The translations under genes and the position numbers were made by a program. Positions 6,887-14,373 of a DNA stretch of 20,867 nucleotides are shown one piece after another. The notes under the pieces were generated by a model. It saw only the letters and a program-made list of their open reading frames with translations. It had not been told where the DNA came from and did no database searches. The stretch spans positions 1 to 20,867 of the forward strand of contig DAOVAN010000012.1 of the NCBI GenBank assembly GCA_030671005.1. The letters are read 5' to 3'. Numbering within the stretch: position 1 is the first letter of the stretch; the number at the start of each line of letters is the position of its first letter. The stretch is from Caldifarciminota bacterium. GTDB lineage: Bacteria; Hydrothermota; Tepidihabitantia; SM23-42.

Positions 6887-6914
6887 ATTTTATCCACCTA
6901 TGCTACTATGTCAA
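6887..6914 (-). promoter_or_regulatory. Promoter of the leader/GT4/GH130 operon
   Basis: On the minus strand TTGACA (6914-6909), a 16-base spacer and TAAAAT (6892-6887). The predicted start near 6880 gives a leader of about 65 bases before the GTG of the small ORF. Confidence 0.65.
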
Positions 6915-6974
6915 CGTTTTTGTTCAATTGTTAATAAATATGTGTACTCCTGTTTAAAGTATTTAAACTAGAAA

Positions 6975-6996
6975 GGGCGGCGTTAATCACCGGCCC
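6975..6996 (-). terminator. Probable uvrA terminator
   Basis: On the minus strand a GC-rich hairpin (GGGC, bulged C, GGTG; loop ATTAA; CGCC GCCC) is followed by TTTC and more T-rich sequence. It lies about 105 bases beyond the uvrA stop and just before the next promoter. The T-run is interrupted, so strength is uncertain. Confidence 0.45.
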
Positions 6997-7071
6997 TATT
7001 TAAGTTGAGCCACTTTTCCCGCTACAATAAATATTGATACGTGACAGTGGGCCTATTGCACTGAATATAGC

Positions 7072-7083
7072 CCTCCTAGGAGG
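7072..7083. repeat. Perfect 12-bp palindrome downstream of uvrA
   Basis: CCTCCTAGGAGG lies 17 bases past the uvrA stop. It contains an AGGAGG core on both strands but no start codon follows at useful spacing in a convincing ORF. Function unknown; a protein-binding site or chance. Confidence 0.3.
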
Positions 7084-7100
7084 ATATACGACAGGTTGGG

Positions 7101-9923
7101 TTAGGGGAGATGGGGTTTTAGATATCGAGCAGTGTAGGATTTTTTTACTTTGATTATATCTTCGGGTCGTCCCGCACATACTACGCGGCCGCCTTCATCA
7201 CCGCCTTCAGGCCCCAGATCGATTATCCAGTCGGCACATTTTATCACTTCCATATTGTGTTCGATTACGATTACCGTATTGCCCTTATCGACCAAGCGGT
7301 TGAGCACGGTGAGTAGTAGTTTGACATCTTCAAAGTGCAGACCAGTGGTCGGTTCATCGAGTAGGTAAAGGGTCCGGCCGGTTGCGATCTTGGAGAGTTC
7401 CTTTGCCAGCTTGATTCTCTGAGCCTCACCCCCGGAGAGCGTTGTGGCGGATTGGCCCAGCTTGATGTAGCCCAGTCCGACGTCGCACAGAAGCTGAAGT
7501 TTCCTTTTTATTTGGGGGATGTTTCTGAAAAACTCCAGGGCTTCGCTCACCGACATGTTGAGGACATTACTGATGTTCTTTCCCTTGTATCTTATCTCCA
7601 GTGTTTCCCGGTTGAAGCGTTTGCCTCCACATGCGTCGCAAGTGATGTGTACGTCGGGCAAGAAGTGCATCTCGATCCACAAGATGCCATCGCCTTCACA
7701 CTGCTCACACCTGCCACCGGGTACGTTGAACGAGAATCGTCCGGGCCGGTAACCGCGTACCCTGGACTCGGGCAACTTGGCAAAGAGTTCACGGATCGGT
7801 GTCCAGGCGCTGGTATAGGTGCCTGGATTTGAACGTGGTGTCCTTCCGATGGGTGATTGGTCGATATTTATCACCTTGTCGATATTTTCCATGCCGATTA
7901 TCTTATCGTATTCACCAGGCGGATACTTGGAGTGATAATATTCTTTTGCAAGAGCGCGGTAGAGTGTGTCGACGATGAGCGTTGATTTTCCGGAACCCGA
8001 TACTCCGGTGATAACGACAAAAAGACCCAGGGGTATTTCTACATCAATCGATTTCAAATTGTTTGCCCGGGCACCCTTGATTATGAATCGCCGTTTGCTG
8101 TTCTGCCTGCGTTTTTCTGGTAATGCAATTTTCTCTATCCCTTTCAGGTAACGGCCGGTGATTGATTTTCTGCGATTCTGGATATCGGCCGGTGTTCCCG
8201 TGGCAATGACATGGCCGCCTTCTTCACCGGCGCCCGGACCCAGGTCGATGACGTAATCGGCATTCAGGATTGTTGCCGCATCGTGCTCGACAACCAGTAC
8301 CGTGTTGCCGATGTCGCGTAATTCCTTCAAGGTTGCCAGCAGCCTCTTGTTGTCGCGGTAGTGTAGTCCGATCGATGGTTCGTCGAGAATGTATAAGACG
8401 CCGACCAGCCCAGAACCTATTTGAGTTGCTAGCCGCACCCTTTGTTCTTCACCGCCGGCCAGGGTCTCGGTCGTCCGGTCCAGGGTGAGGTAATCTAGCC
8501 CGACCGAATTCAAGAAACCGAGTCTTCTTTTGATTTCCTTTATCACCTCGCTGCCGACTTGTAGTTCTTTCTCGCCTAACCTAAGGTCAGCAAAGTAATC
8601 GAGTGCTTCCTTTATTGACATATGGGTGATCTCTGAGATATTCTTGTCGCCGATCTTTATGGATAGACTCTCGGGTTTCAAGCGTGTTCCCTTGCAGACC
8701 GGGCAGGGTGTGAAGGTCATGTAGTCTTCGATTTCCTGCCGCGTCATCTGGGATTGCGTTTCCCGGTGGCGTCGCATCAATTCCGGCACGATCCCTTCGA
8801 AATGTTCATCGAATTGACCATGTCCGGTGCCGTTACTCCGTCGGTACTCTACACGGATTGGAATTTCTTCACCATGTAGAATGGCCTTCTTTATTCTTGC
8901 CGGTAACTTGTAGTAGGGCATCTCTAAACGGAATTTCAGTTTCTTGGCGAGTGCTTTCAGCAGTGAAGAACGCCAGCGGCCTGGGATGCCGTATGGTTTG
9001 ATCGCTCCATCGAGTATTGACAGCTTCTCGTTTGCGATGAGTTTGCTTGGGTCGATTTCCATCTTGAAACCGAGTCCATCACAGTGCTCGCAAGCACCAT
9101 ACGGTGAGTTGAAACTGAACATTCTCGGTGATATTTCCGGGTAACTTATGCTACAGTGCGCACATGCGAGTTTCTGGCTGAATATTCGTTCGTCTCTGCT
9201 ATCAACAACTGCGATGAGTATGCCGTCCCCTTCTTTCAAACCCATTTCTACCGAGTCGGCAAGCCTTTTGCGCAAACCGCTCTTGATGATAATACGGTCG
9301 ATCACGATTTCGATGTTGTGTTTTTTGTAGCGCTCCAGGCTCGGGGCTTTCTCGATCTCAGAGATCTTACCATCGACACGTGCCCGCACATAACCGCGGC
9401 GTCTGAGATTATTGAGGAAGTCCTTGTATTCACCCTTGCGTCCTCGGACAACCGGCGCGAGGATTTCGATCCTGGAGCCGGCTGGTAAATTGAGAATAGC
9501 ATCGACTATTTGATCGGTTGTCTGTGAATGGATTCGACGGCCGCAATTGTAGCAATACGGAGTACCGATGCGTGCAAAGAGAACGCGCAGGTAGTCATAT
9601 ATTTCGGTAACCGTTCCAACTGTTGAGCGGGGGTTACGTGCGGCGCTACGCTGTTGGATCGCAATGGCTGGTGAGAGGCCGATGATCTCGTCGACGTCGG
9701 GTTTGTCCATCATGCCGAGGAATTGCCGTGCATAGGCGGACAAGGATTCGACATAGCGGCGCTGCCCTTCAGCATACAGGGTATCGAAGGCCAGCGATGA
9801 TTTTCCCGACCCGGATAACCCGGTTATGACGACGAATTGATTTCTTGGGATGAAGACATCGATGTTCTTTAGGTTATGCACCCGCGCACCTTTTACCTGG
9901 ATGCCTCTGTTGTTCCTGCGCAT
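7101..9923 (-). CDS. uvrA: UvrABC excinuclease subunit A
   Basis: The damage-recognition ATPase of nucleotide excision repair, 940 residues, the usual length. It has two ABC modules. Walker A motifs are GLSGSGKSS (35-43) and GVSGSGKST (640-648), signatures are LAGGE (488-492) and LSGGE (829-833), and the Walker B DEP motifs lie near 514-516 and 856-858. The inserted zinc modules are CAHC...CEHC (254-257, 278-281) and CEQC...CDAC (739-742, 762-765). The first signature has Ala where Ser is usual (LSGGE) and EEQR instead of EAQR, a mild departure. The ATG at 9923-9921 has no ribosome site but sits 6 bases after a -10-like box, so the message is probably leaderless. It stands alone; I see no uvrB or uvrC here and no LexA-like operator. 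Confidence 0.97.
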   Translation of the reverse strand: MRRNNRGIQVKGARVHNLKNIDVFIPRNQFVVITGLSGSGKSSLAFDTLYAEGQRRYVESLSAYARQFLGMMDKPDVDEIIGLSPAIAIQQRSAARNPRSTVGTVTEIYDYLRVLFARIGTPYCYNCGRRIHSQTTDQIVDAILNLPAGSRIEILAPVVRGRKGEYKDFLNNLRRRGYVRARVDGKISEIEKAPSLERYKKHNIEIVIDRIIIKSGLRKRLADSVEMGLKEGDGILIAVVDSRDERIFSQKLACAHCSISYPEISPRMFSFNSPYGACEHCDGLGFKMEIDPSKLIANEKLSILDGAIKPYGIPGRWRSSLLKALAKKLKFRLEMPYYKLPARIKKAILHGEEIPIRVEYRRSNGTGHGQFDEHFEGIVPELMRRHRETQSQMTRQEIEDYMTFTPCPVCKGTRLKPESLSIKIGDKNISEITHMSIKEALDYFADLRLGEKELQVGSEVIKEIKRRLGFLNSVGLDYLTLDRTTETLAGGEEQRVRLATQIGSGLVGVLYILDEPSIGLHYRDNKRLLATLKELRDIGNTVLVVEHDAATILNADYVIDLGPGAGEEGGHVIATGTPADIQNRRKSITGRYLKGIEKIALPEKRRQNSKRRFIIKGARANNLKSIDVEIPLGLFVVITGVSGSGKSTLIVDTLYRALAKEYYHSKYPPGEYDKIIGMENIDKVINIDQSPIGRTPRSNPGTYTSAWTPIRELFAKLPESRVRGYRPGRFSFNVPGGRCEQCEGDGILWIEMHFLPDVHITCDACGGKRFNRETLEIRYKGKNISNVLNMSVSEALEFFRNIPQIKRKLQLLCDVGLGYIKLGQSATTLSGGEAQRIKLAKELSKIATGRTLYLLDEPTTGLHFEDVKLLLTVLNRLVDKGNTVIVIEHNMEVIKCADWIIDLGPEGGDEGGRVVCAGRPEDIIKVKKSYTARYLKPHLP

Positions 9924-9926
9924 GAC

Positions 9927-9957
9927 ATTATAGTATTCGTTGCCTCGTTAAAGTCAA
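9927..9957 (-). promoter_or_regulatory. uvrA promoter, predicted leaderless start
   Basis: TTGACT (9957-9952) with either TACTAT (9935-9930, 16-base spacer, start codon 6 bases on) or TATAAT (9932-9927, 19-base spacer, start codon 3 bases on). The first option matches the spacing of the other promoters in the window. Confidence 0.6.
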
Positions 9958-10002
9958 GTAGCGTAAGAAAAATGAAAACTGTTCAATTCACGGCAGAAAT
10001 TT

Positions 10003-10024
10003 GTAGTCGCGCCATTTATGGCGC
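10003..10024 (-). repeat. Palindromic repeat, copy 1 (inverted)
   Basis: On the minus strand a 7-bp stem GCGCCAT, a 2-base centre and ATGGCGC are followed by GACTAC. Same plan as copies 2 and 4 but in the opposite orientation and with a different stem sequence. Confidence 0.55.
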
Positions 10025-10059
10025 ATGTTTGACTTGAGTTGTTTGATTTGTAAGATAGA

Positions 10060-10081
10060 GCCTGATAAATCAGGCAACTAC
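10060..10081 (+). repeat. Palindromic repeat, copy 2
   Basis: GCCTGAT, AA, ATCAGGC (10060-10075), a perfect 7-bp stem, followed directly by AACTAC. Confidence 0.6.
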
Positions 10082-10094
10082 GGCGGTGGTTTTG

Positions 10095-10147
10095 GCCTGA
10101 TGAATCTCACGGAACGCTTCGTTCTCCATGAGCAGGCGGGCAACTAC
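10095..10147 (+). repeat. Palindromic repeat, copy 3, extended form
   Basis: It begins GCCTGATGAAT like copies 2 and 4 but continues into a longer imperfect hairpin with a GAACG-CTT-CGTTC core (10112-10124), closes with CAGGC (10133-10137) and ends in the same GCAACTAC tail. It looks like a copy expanded by inner inverted sequence. Confidence 0.5.
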
Positions 10148-10160
10148 AGGATTGATTTTC

Positions 10161-10181
10161 CCCGATGAATCGGGCGACTAC
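10161..10181 (+). repeat. Palindromic repeat, copy 4
   Basis: CCCGAT, GA, ATCGGG (10161-10174), then CGACTAC. The stem differs from copy 2 at positions that stay paired, which is the pattern of a conserved hairpin rather than of chance. Confidence 0.6.
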
Positions 10182-10367
10182 AGAGGCTCCGTTCGCAGCA
10201 TCGCTGCGTGCGCTATTACACAGAATACCAGAACATCAGGAGCGATGTGCTGTGCTCAGATTACGGGGTTGATATCCAGATATTCTTCTTTCCAATATGC
10301 TTCGTTTGGACACGGCGTTGGGCGTCCCGCGTAATGCGTGAAGCGTTAAGCGTATGTCGTTTATGAG

Positions 10368-10395
10368 TTGACTTCATCGTCGTTTCGAATATAAT
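10368..10395 (+). promoter_or_regulatory. pst operon promoter, predicted leaderless start
   Basis: TTGACT (10368-10373), a 16-base spacer and a perfect TATAAT (10390-10395). The GTG start of pstS follows after 5 bases. I see no PhoB-box-like direct repeats at the -35; the promoter looks strong without an activator. Confidence 0.7.
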
Positions 10396-10400
10396 CCGTT

Positions 10401-11195
10401 GTGCGGCTGGGCTTCATACTATTGCTCTCACTCTACATCGCGGGTTGTACTCCAAAAAGGGGCGGCATAATCATTGCCGGTTCAACCTCGGTGCAGCCTT
10501 TCATCGAAAAGGTAGCCGAGCATTTCATGGAAAAATACCCAGGCATCACCGTGAACGTCCAGGGCGGAGGCTCAACCGCTGGCATTCTAGCAACCCTCAA
10601 TGGAACTTGTAATATCGGATGTTCTTCGCGGGATCTTTTGCCTAGCGAACGCGGCCTGAGGGTCGTACTCATCGCGCTCGATGGCATTGCCGTGATTCTG
10701 CATAGGGATAATCCGATCGACAACCTTTCAGTTGAGCAGGTGCGCGGCATGTTTTCAGGTAAGATATTGAGCTGGAAAGACTTGGATGGACAGGACAAAG
10801 ATGTAATACCGGTAACCAGAGAAGAGGGTTCAGGGACCAGGGCATCGTTTGAGAGTATGATCATGGGCGATGAGGAAATTAGTGATGCTTGTCTTGTTCA
10901 GGATTCCAATGGTGCGGTTCGTGAAATCATTGCTACCACACAACAAGGGGTGGGTTATATTTCAGTTGGCCTGGTCGACGAACGAGAAAAAGCTGTCGCG
11001 ATCGACGGAATAAAACCGACCCTGACAAACCTCATCACAGAAAAATACCGATTTTCGAGGCCGTTTCTGCTCTTACTGCGCGAGGAACCAAAGGGTGACA
11101 TAAGCACATTTATCGAGTATGTATTGTCACCCGAAGGGCAGGAGATTCTCGGGAGTAGCGGTCTGATCCCGGCCACTCAAGTGGTTGCTGATTGA
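10401..11195 (+). CDS. pstS: Phosphate-binding lipoprotein PstS
   Basis: A 264-residue solute-binding protein of the Pst phosphate importer. A short hydrophobic signal ends in the lipobox IAGC with the lipidated Cys at residue 16, so it should be anchored on the outer face of the cytoplasmic membrane. The mature protein has the PstS phosphate-site signatures AGSTSVQPF, GGGSTAGI and REEGSGTRASFE, and the closing PEGQEILGSSGLIP. The start is GTG, 5 bases after the -10 box with no ribosome site. Its TGA overlaps the pstC start (TGATG). It leads an operon of tightly overlapping genes ending with phoU. Confidence 0.93.
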   Translation: MRLGFILLLSLYIAGCTPKRGGIIIAGSTSVQPFIEKVAEHFMEKYPGITVNVQGGGSTAGILATLNGTCNIGCSSRDLLPSERGLRVVLIALDGIAVILHRDNPIDNLSVEQVRGMFSGKILSWKDLDGQDKDVIPVTREEGSGTRASFESMIMGDEEISDACLVQDSNGAVREIIATTQQGVGYISVGLVDEREKAVAIDGIKPTLTNLITEKYRFSRPFLLLLREEPKGDISTFIEYVLSPEGQEILGSSGLIPATQVVAD

Positions 11196-12028
11196 TGAAA
11201 GACAAGATTGCTGAGAAATTGCTGCTCTTCATTGCGTTCTCAGCAATATTATCTTTGTCACTGATCACCTTCTTCATCTTCCAACAAGGCATTCCGTTAA
11301 TATTCAAGGCGGGTCTGGGTAATTTCTTTTCTTTGAGATGGGCTCCGACCCGAGGTGGTTTCGGTATTCTCTCAATGGTCGTTGGTTCACTCATGGTGAC
11401 GATCGGTGCCCTGGCGGTCGGTATTCCATTCGGTCTGGCCGGCGCGATATTTCTCGCGGAATTCTCTTCGTCGACCATTCAGAAAACCCTCAAACCAGTC
11501 ATCGAGTTACTGGCCGGCATACCATCGGTTGTTTTTGGCTTCATCGGGATCGTCATATTGGTTCCTTTTATCAGGGAAATATTCGGCGGCCCTGGGTTTT
11601 CGGTTCTGGCGGCAAGCATAATACTGGGTATCATGATCCTCCCGACCATAGTCAGTATATCATATGATGCGTTACTTGCCGTACCGAAGACCTATCGTGA
11701 AGGTTCGTATGCACTGGGTGCTACCAAGTGGCAGACCGTAGTCATGGTTCTGCTTCCTGCCGCGCGCTCCGGAATTGTTGCGGGAATAATTCTGGGCATG
11801 GGGCGTGCAATAGGCGAGACAATGGCGGTGATCATGATTGCGGGAAATGCCTTGAAGATTCCAGGTTCGATTCTTGATTCGGTGCGTACCCTGACTTCGA
11901 CCATAGCACTGGAATTGGGTTATGCGGCTGGGGACCACCGAGCAGCACTATTCGCGTGTGGCTCTATTCTCTTTCTGATTATAATTTTCTTGAACATCAT
12001 TGCAACCAGGATTACAAACAGAAAATGA
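11195..12028 (+). CDS. pstC: Phosphate ABC transporter permease PstC
   Basis: A 277-residue inner-membrane permease with about six helices, starting with a hydrophobic segment at residues 8-30. The cytoplasmic coupling loop is YREGSYALGATKWQTVVMVLLP, the EAA-type contact with the ATPase, followed by GRAIGETMAV. I use ATG 11195, which overlaps the pstS stop by one base; a TTG one codon earlier is less likely. The end overlaps pstA by four bases (ATGA). With PstA it forms the membrane channel. The sequence is intact and typical. Confidence 0.93.
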   Translation: MKDKIAEKLLLFIAFSAILSLSLITFFIFQQGIPLIFKAGLGNFFSLRWAPTRGGFGILSMVVGSLMVTIGALAVGIPFGLAGAIFLAEFSSSTIQKTLKPVIELLAGIPSVVFGFIGIVILVPFIREIFGGPGFSVLAASIILGIMILPTIVSISYDALLAVPKTYREGSYALGATKWQTVVMVLLPAARSGIVAGIILGMGRAIGETMAVIMIAGNALKIPGSILDSVRTLTSTIALELGYAAGDHRAALFACGSILFLIIIFLNIIATRITNRK

Positions 12029-12867
12029 CATTTCGCATAGGTCCACGTACCAGTCAAATAATCGCCTATATTACCCTACTCGTCATGACGGCGATCACGG
12101 TGATTGTCCTCTTTTTCATCATTTTTTACATATTGAAGAACGGTATTGGACAGCTGACGCTTGAGTTTCTCACTGACAGGACCAGGGATATGGGCAGGGA
12201 AGGCGGTATCCTGCCCTCGATTCTTGGGACTCTCTTCATCACGATATTCGCGATATTGATTGCGACTCCCTTGGGTGTAGGCAGCGCGGTTTATCTCGTG
12301 GAATACACCAAAGGAGGATTCATTCGTCGTATTATCAGTTTTGGCGCGGATTGTCTCGCTGGCGTGCCGTCAATAATCTTTGGTCTGTTTGGTTTCATAT
12401 TCTTCGTGATCACTATGAATCTAGGGTGGAGCATTCTATCTGGCGGATTGACCCTTGCGGTGATGATACTTCCGACAATCATCAGGACTTCAGAAGAGGC
12501 AATAAAGGCGGTCCCGTACACGTATCGTGAAATAAGCTATTCACTCGGTGGCGGTAAGCTGGATACGATAGTGCGCGTCGTACTGCCGAGCGCTCTTCCC
12601 GGCATATTGACCGGGGTGATACTGGGGATCGGTCGCGCGGTGGGCGAAACCGCAGCGGTTATATTCACCGCGGGTTCATCACTCGGGTTGCCAACCTCGA
12701 TATTCTCTTCGACACGAACACTTGCGGTACACTTCTACATCCTGGCGCGCGAGGGTATCTCGATGCCCAAGGCCTATGGAACGGCTGCGGTCCTGATCAT
12801 CATCATTCTCGCGATCAATTTCATAGCCTATCGTTTGATGCATCGCTTCATTGCTCGCTATTACTGA
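12025..12867 (+). CDS. pstA: Phosphate ABC transporter permease PstA
   Basis: A 280-residue permease, partner of PstC, with a first helix at about residues 12-37 and the coupling loop YREISYSLGGGKLDTIVRVVLP followed by GRAVGETAAVIF. The frame is open further upstream inside pstC, but ATG 12025 gives the ATGA overlap and the normal N-terminus, so I start there. The stop overlaps pstB1 by one base (TGATG). PstA and PstC differ, so the translocator is already asymmetric. That matters because the two ATPases downstream also differ. Confidence 0.93.
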   Translation: MTFRIGPRTSQIIAYITLLVMTAITVIVLFFIIFYILKNGIGQLTLEFLTDRTRDMGREGGILPSILGTLFITIFAILIATPLGVGSAVYLVEYTKGGFIRRIISFGADCLAGVPSIIFGLFGFIFFVITMNLGWSILSGGLTLAVMILPTIIRTSEEAIKAVPYTYREISYSLGGGKLDTIVRVVLPSALPGILTGVILGIGRAVGETAAVIFTAGSSLGLPTSIFSSTRTLAVHFYILAREGISMPKAYGTAAVLIIIILAINFIAYRLMHRFIARYY

Positions 12868-13610
12868 TGAACAAGCTAAGCATTAGAGAGTTGAGTCTGT
12901 ACTACGAAAAGCATCAAGCACTCAAGAAGATCAGTCTGGATGTGGAGAGCAACGAGATATTGGCGGTCATCGGACCGGCGAGTTCTGGTAAGAGCTCTCT
13001 CCTGCGTGCTATAAATCGCTTGTATGAGATTGATTATGCGCGCATTACAGGGGAAATACTACTGGATGATAAAAACATCTTTGATATACCCATTAGCGAA
13101 TTGAGAAGAAGGATTGGGCTTATCTTTGCGACGCCCGTCGTTCTTCCTGGATCGGTTTACAAGAACATTGCATACGGGCCAAAGCTACACCGGAGGCTCA
13201 AGAAGTCCGAGTTGGATGAGCTGGTTTGTGATGCGCTGAAAGCGGGGAATTTGTGGGATGAGGTAGCGGATCGGCTGGACGATTCGGCATCACGGCTCTC
13301 AGGGGGTCAGCAACAGAGATTGTGTATTGCCCGAACTCTGGCCATGCAACCAGAAGTGATAATGATGGACGAACCGTGTTCTGGCCTCGATCCGATTTCA
13401 ACAGCGAAGATCGAAGCGACCATGCTCGAGTTGAAAAAGGATTATACATTCATACTGGTTACTAACAACACGAAGCAGGCAGCGAGAATCTCTGACCGTA
13501 CCGCTTTCTTATATTTGGGTGAGTTGATTGAATTGGACAAGACCCAGAAATTATTCACGAGCCCAGCCGACATGAAGACTGATGATTATATACGTGGGAG
13601 ATTTGGATGA
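12867..13610 (+). CDS. pstB: Phosphate ABC transporter ATPase PstB1, degenerate Q- and H-loops
   Basis: A 247-residue nucleotide-binding subunit of the Pst importer. Walker A is GPASSGKSS (36-44), an unusual version of GPSGCGKST. The signature LSGGQ (144-148) and the Walker B with DEP (168-170) are intact. Two residues normally invariant are changed: the Q-loop reads GLIFATP, with Ala88 in place of Gln, and the H-loop reads VTNNTKQA, with Asn200 in place of His. In ABC dimers these residues act with the subunit's own Walker A, so PstB1's own ATP site is predicted to be weak or dead, while its signature can complete its partner's site. It begins at ATG 12867 inside the pstA stop and ends in an ATGA overlap with pstB2. 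The protein otherwise keeps PstB features such as NIAYGP and YIRGRFG. Confidence 0.9.
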   Translation: MNKLSIRELSLYYEKHQALKKISLDVESNEILAVIGPASSGKSSLLRAINRLYEIDYARITGEILLDDKNIFDIPISELRRRIGLIFATPVVLPGSVYKNIAYGPKLHRRLKKSELDELVCDALKAGNLWDEVADRLDDSASRLSGGQQQRLCIARTLAMQPEVIMMDEPCSGLDPISTAKIEATMLELKKDYTFILVTNNTKQAARISDRTAFLYLGELIELDKTQKLFTSPADMKTDDYIRGRFG

Positions 13611-14356
13611 TAATCAACACAGCTAATCTGAATCTCTACTATCACAAATTCCAGGCGCTCAAGAATGTGAACATGAGTATCAAAAGGAACCTCATAACCG
13701 GCATGATTGGACCGTCTGGTTGTGGTAAGTCGACACTACTGCGCATTTTCAACCGCATGAATGACTTAATCGAAGGGGTCCGGATTACCGGTAGCGTCTT
13801 GATCGATAATGATGACATCTATGCACCCGTGTATGATCTCATACTCTTGAGGAAAAGAGTTGGTATGGTATTCCAACGACCCAATGCCTTTCCCTTGTCG
13901 ATTTTTGACAACATTGCATACGGTCCCCGTGTCTGGAGCATCAGCGATAAGAAGACCCTTACCGAAATCGTCGAGCGTTCTCTTGCTGCGGTTGACCTGT
14001 TTGACGATTTGAAGGACGACTTGCGCCGGCCGGCATTGAGTCTTTCTGCAGAAAAGCAGCAGCGACTCTGCATTGCCCGTCTCCTGGCCGTCGAACCGGA
14101 AATTCTCCTCATGGACGAGCCATGTTCGGCCCTGGACCCGATCGCTACGGGTAAGATCGAGGAGTTGATGCTGGATTTGAAGAAGAAATACACAATTATT
14201 ATTGTTACTCACAATATGCAGCAAGCAGCCCGCATCGCGGATGAGGTGGGTTTCATGTTACTGGGTGAGTTAGTAGAATTTGACACGGCCAAAACTGTCT
14301 TCACGAATCCAAAAGACAAACGGACATTTGATTACATAAGTGGCCGGTTTGGCTAA
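13607..14356 (+). CDS. pstB: Phosphate ABC transporter ATPase PstB2, degenerate signature motif
   Basis: A 249-residue paralogue of PstB1. Walker A GPSGCGKST (35-43), Q-loop MVFQRP with Gln90, Walker B LLMDEP (168-172) and H-loop VTHNMQQA with His202 are all canonical. The ABC signature, however, reads LSAEK (146-150) where LSGGQ is expected, so both glycines and the Gln are lost. The following QQRLCIAR is normal. In a dimer with PstB1, PstB2's complete Walker side meets PstB1's intact LSGGQ to form one good site, and the other site is degenerate on both faces. The start overlaps the pstB1 stop (ATGA), ensuring paired synthesis. Both ATPases are full length with no frameshift, so decay of a spare copy is unlikely. 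Confidence 0.9.
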   Translation: MIINTANLNLYYHKFQALKNVNMSIKRNLITGMIGPSGCGKSTLLRIFNRMNDLIEGVRITGSVLIDNDDIYAPVYDLILLRKRVGMVFQRPNAFPLSIFDNIAYGPRVWSISDKKTLTEIVERSLAAVDLFDDLKDDLRRPALSLSAEKQQRLCIARLLAVEPEILLMDEPCSALDPIATGKIEELMLDLKKKYTIIIVTHNMQQAARIADEVGFMLLGELVEFDTAKTVFTNPKDKRTFDYISGRFG

Positions 14357-14373
14357 GTAAAAAGGAGGAATAA

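Larger units (their letters stand above)
9958..10367 (+). other. Repeat-bearing intergenic region between uvrA and pstS
   Basis: Two genes diverge from this 477-base gap. I find no credible gene in it. It holds at least four palindromic repeat units (listed separately), a CGCAGC/GCTGCG hairpin at about 10194-10208, and three near-copies of an 8-base word (CAGAATAC, CAGAACAT, CAGGAGCG) around 10221-10244. It looks like an accumulation of small non-coding repeats. Confidence 0.5.

Noticed and set aside
6978..7020. Minus-strand sequence resembling IS21-type terminal repeats (GTGGCTCAACTT ... GGCCGGTGA)
   Set aside because: The likeness is from memory and covers one short stretch. No istA or istB gene, second end or target duplication is visible.
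10128..10334. A 68-codon ORF in the uvrA-pstS gap
   Set aside because: It runs through the palindromic repeats, has no ribosome site, and its composition is not protein-like.
10340..10400. A Pho box upstream of pstS
   Set aside because: No pair of CTGTCAT-like direct repeats is seen at the -35 region.
13766..14224. A 152-codon minus-strand ORF inside pstB2
   Set aside because: It is a shadow of the conserved ATPase frame.
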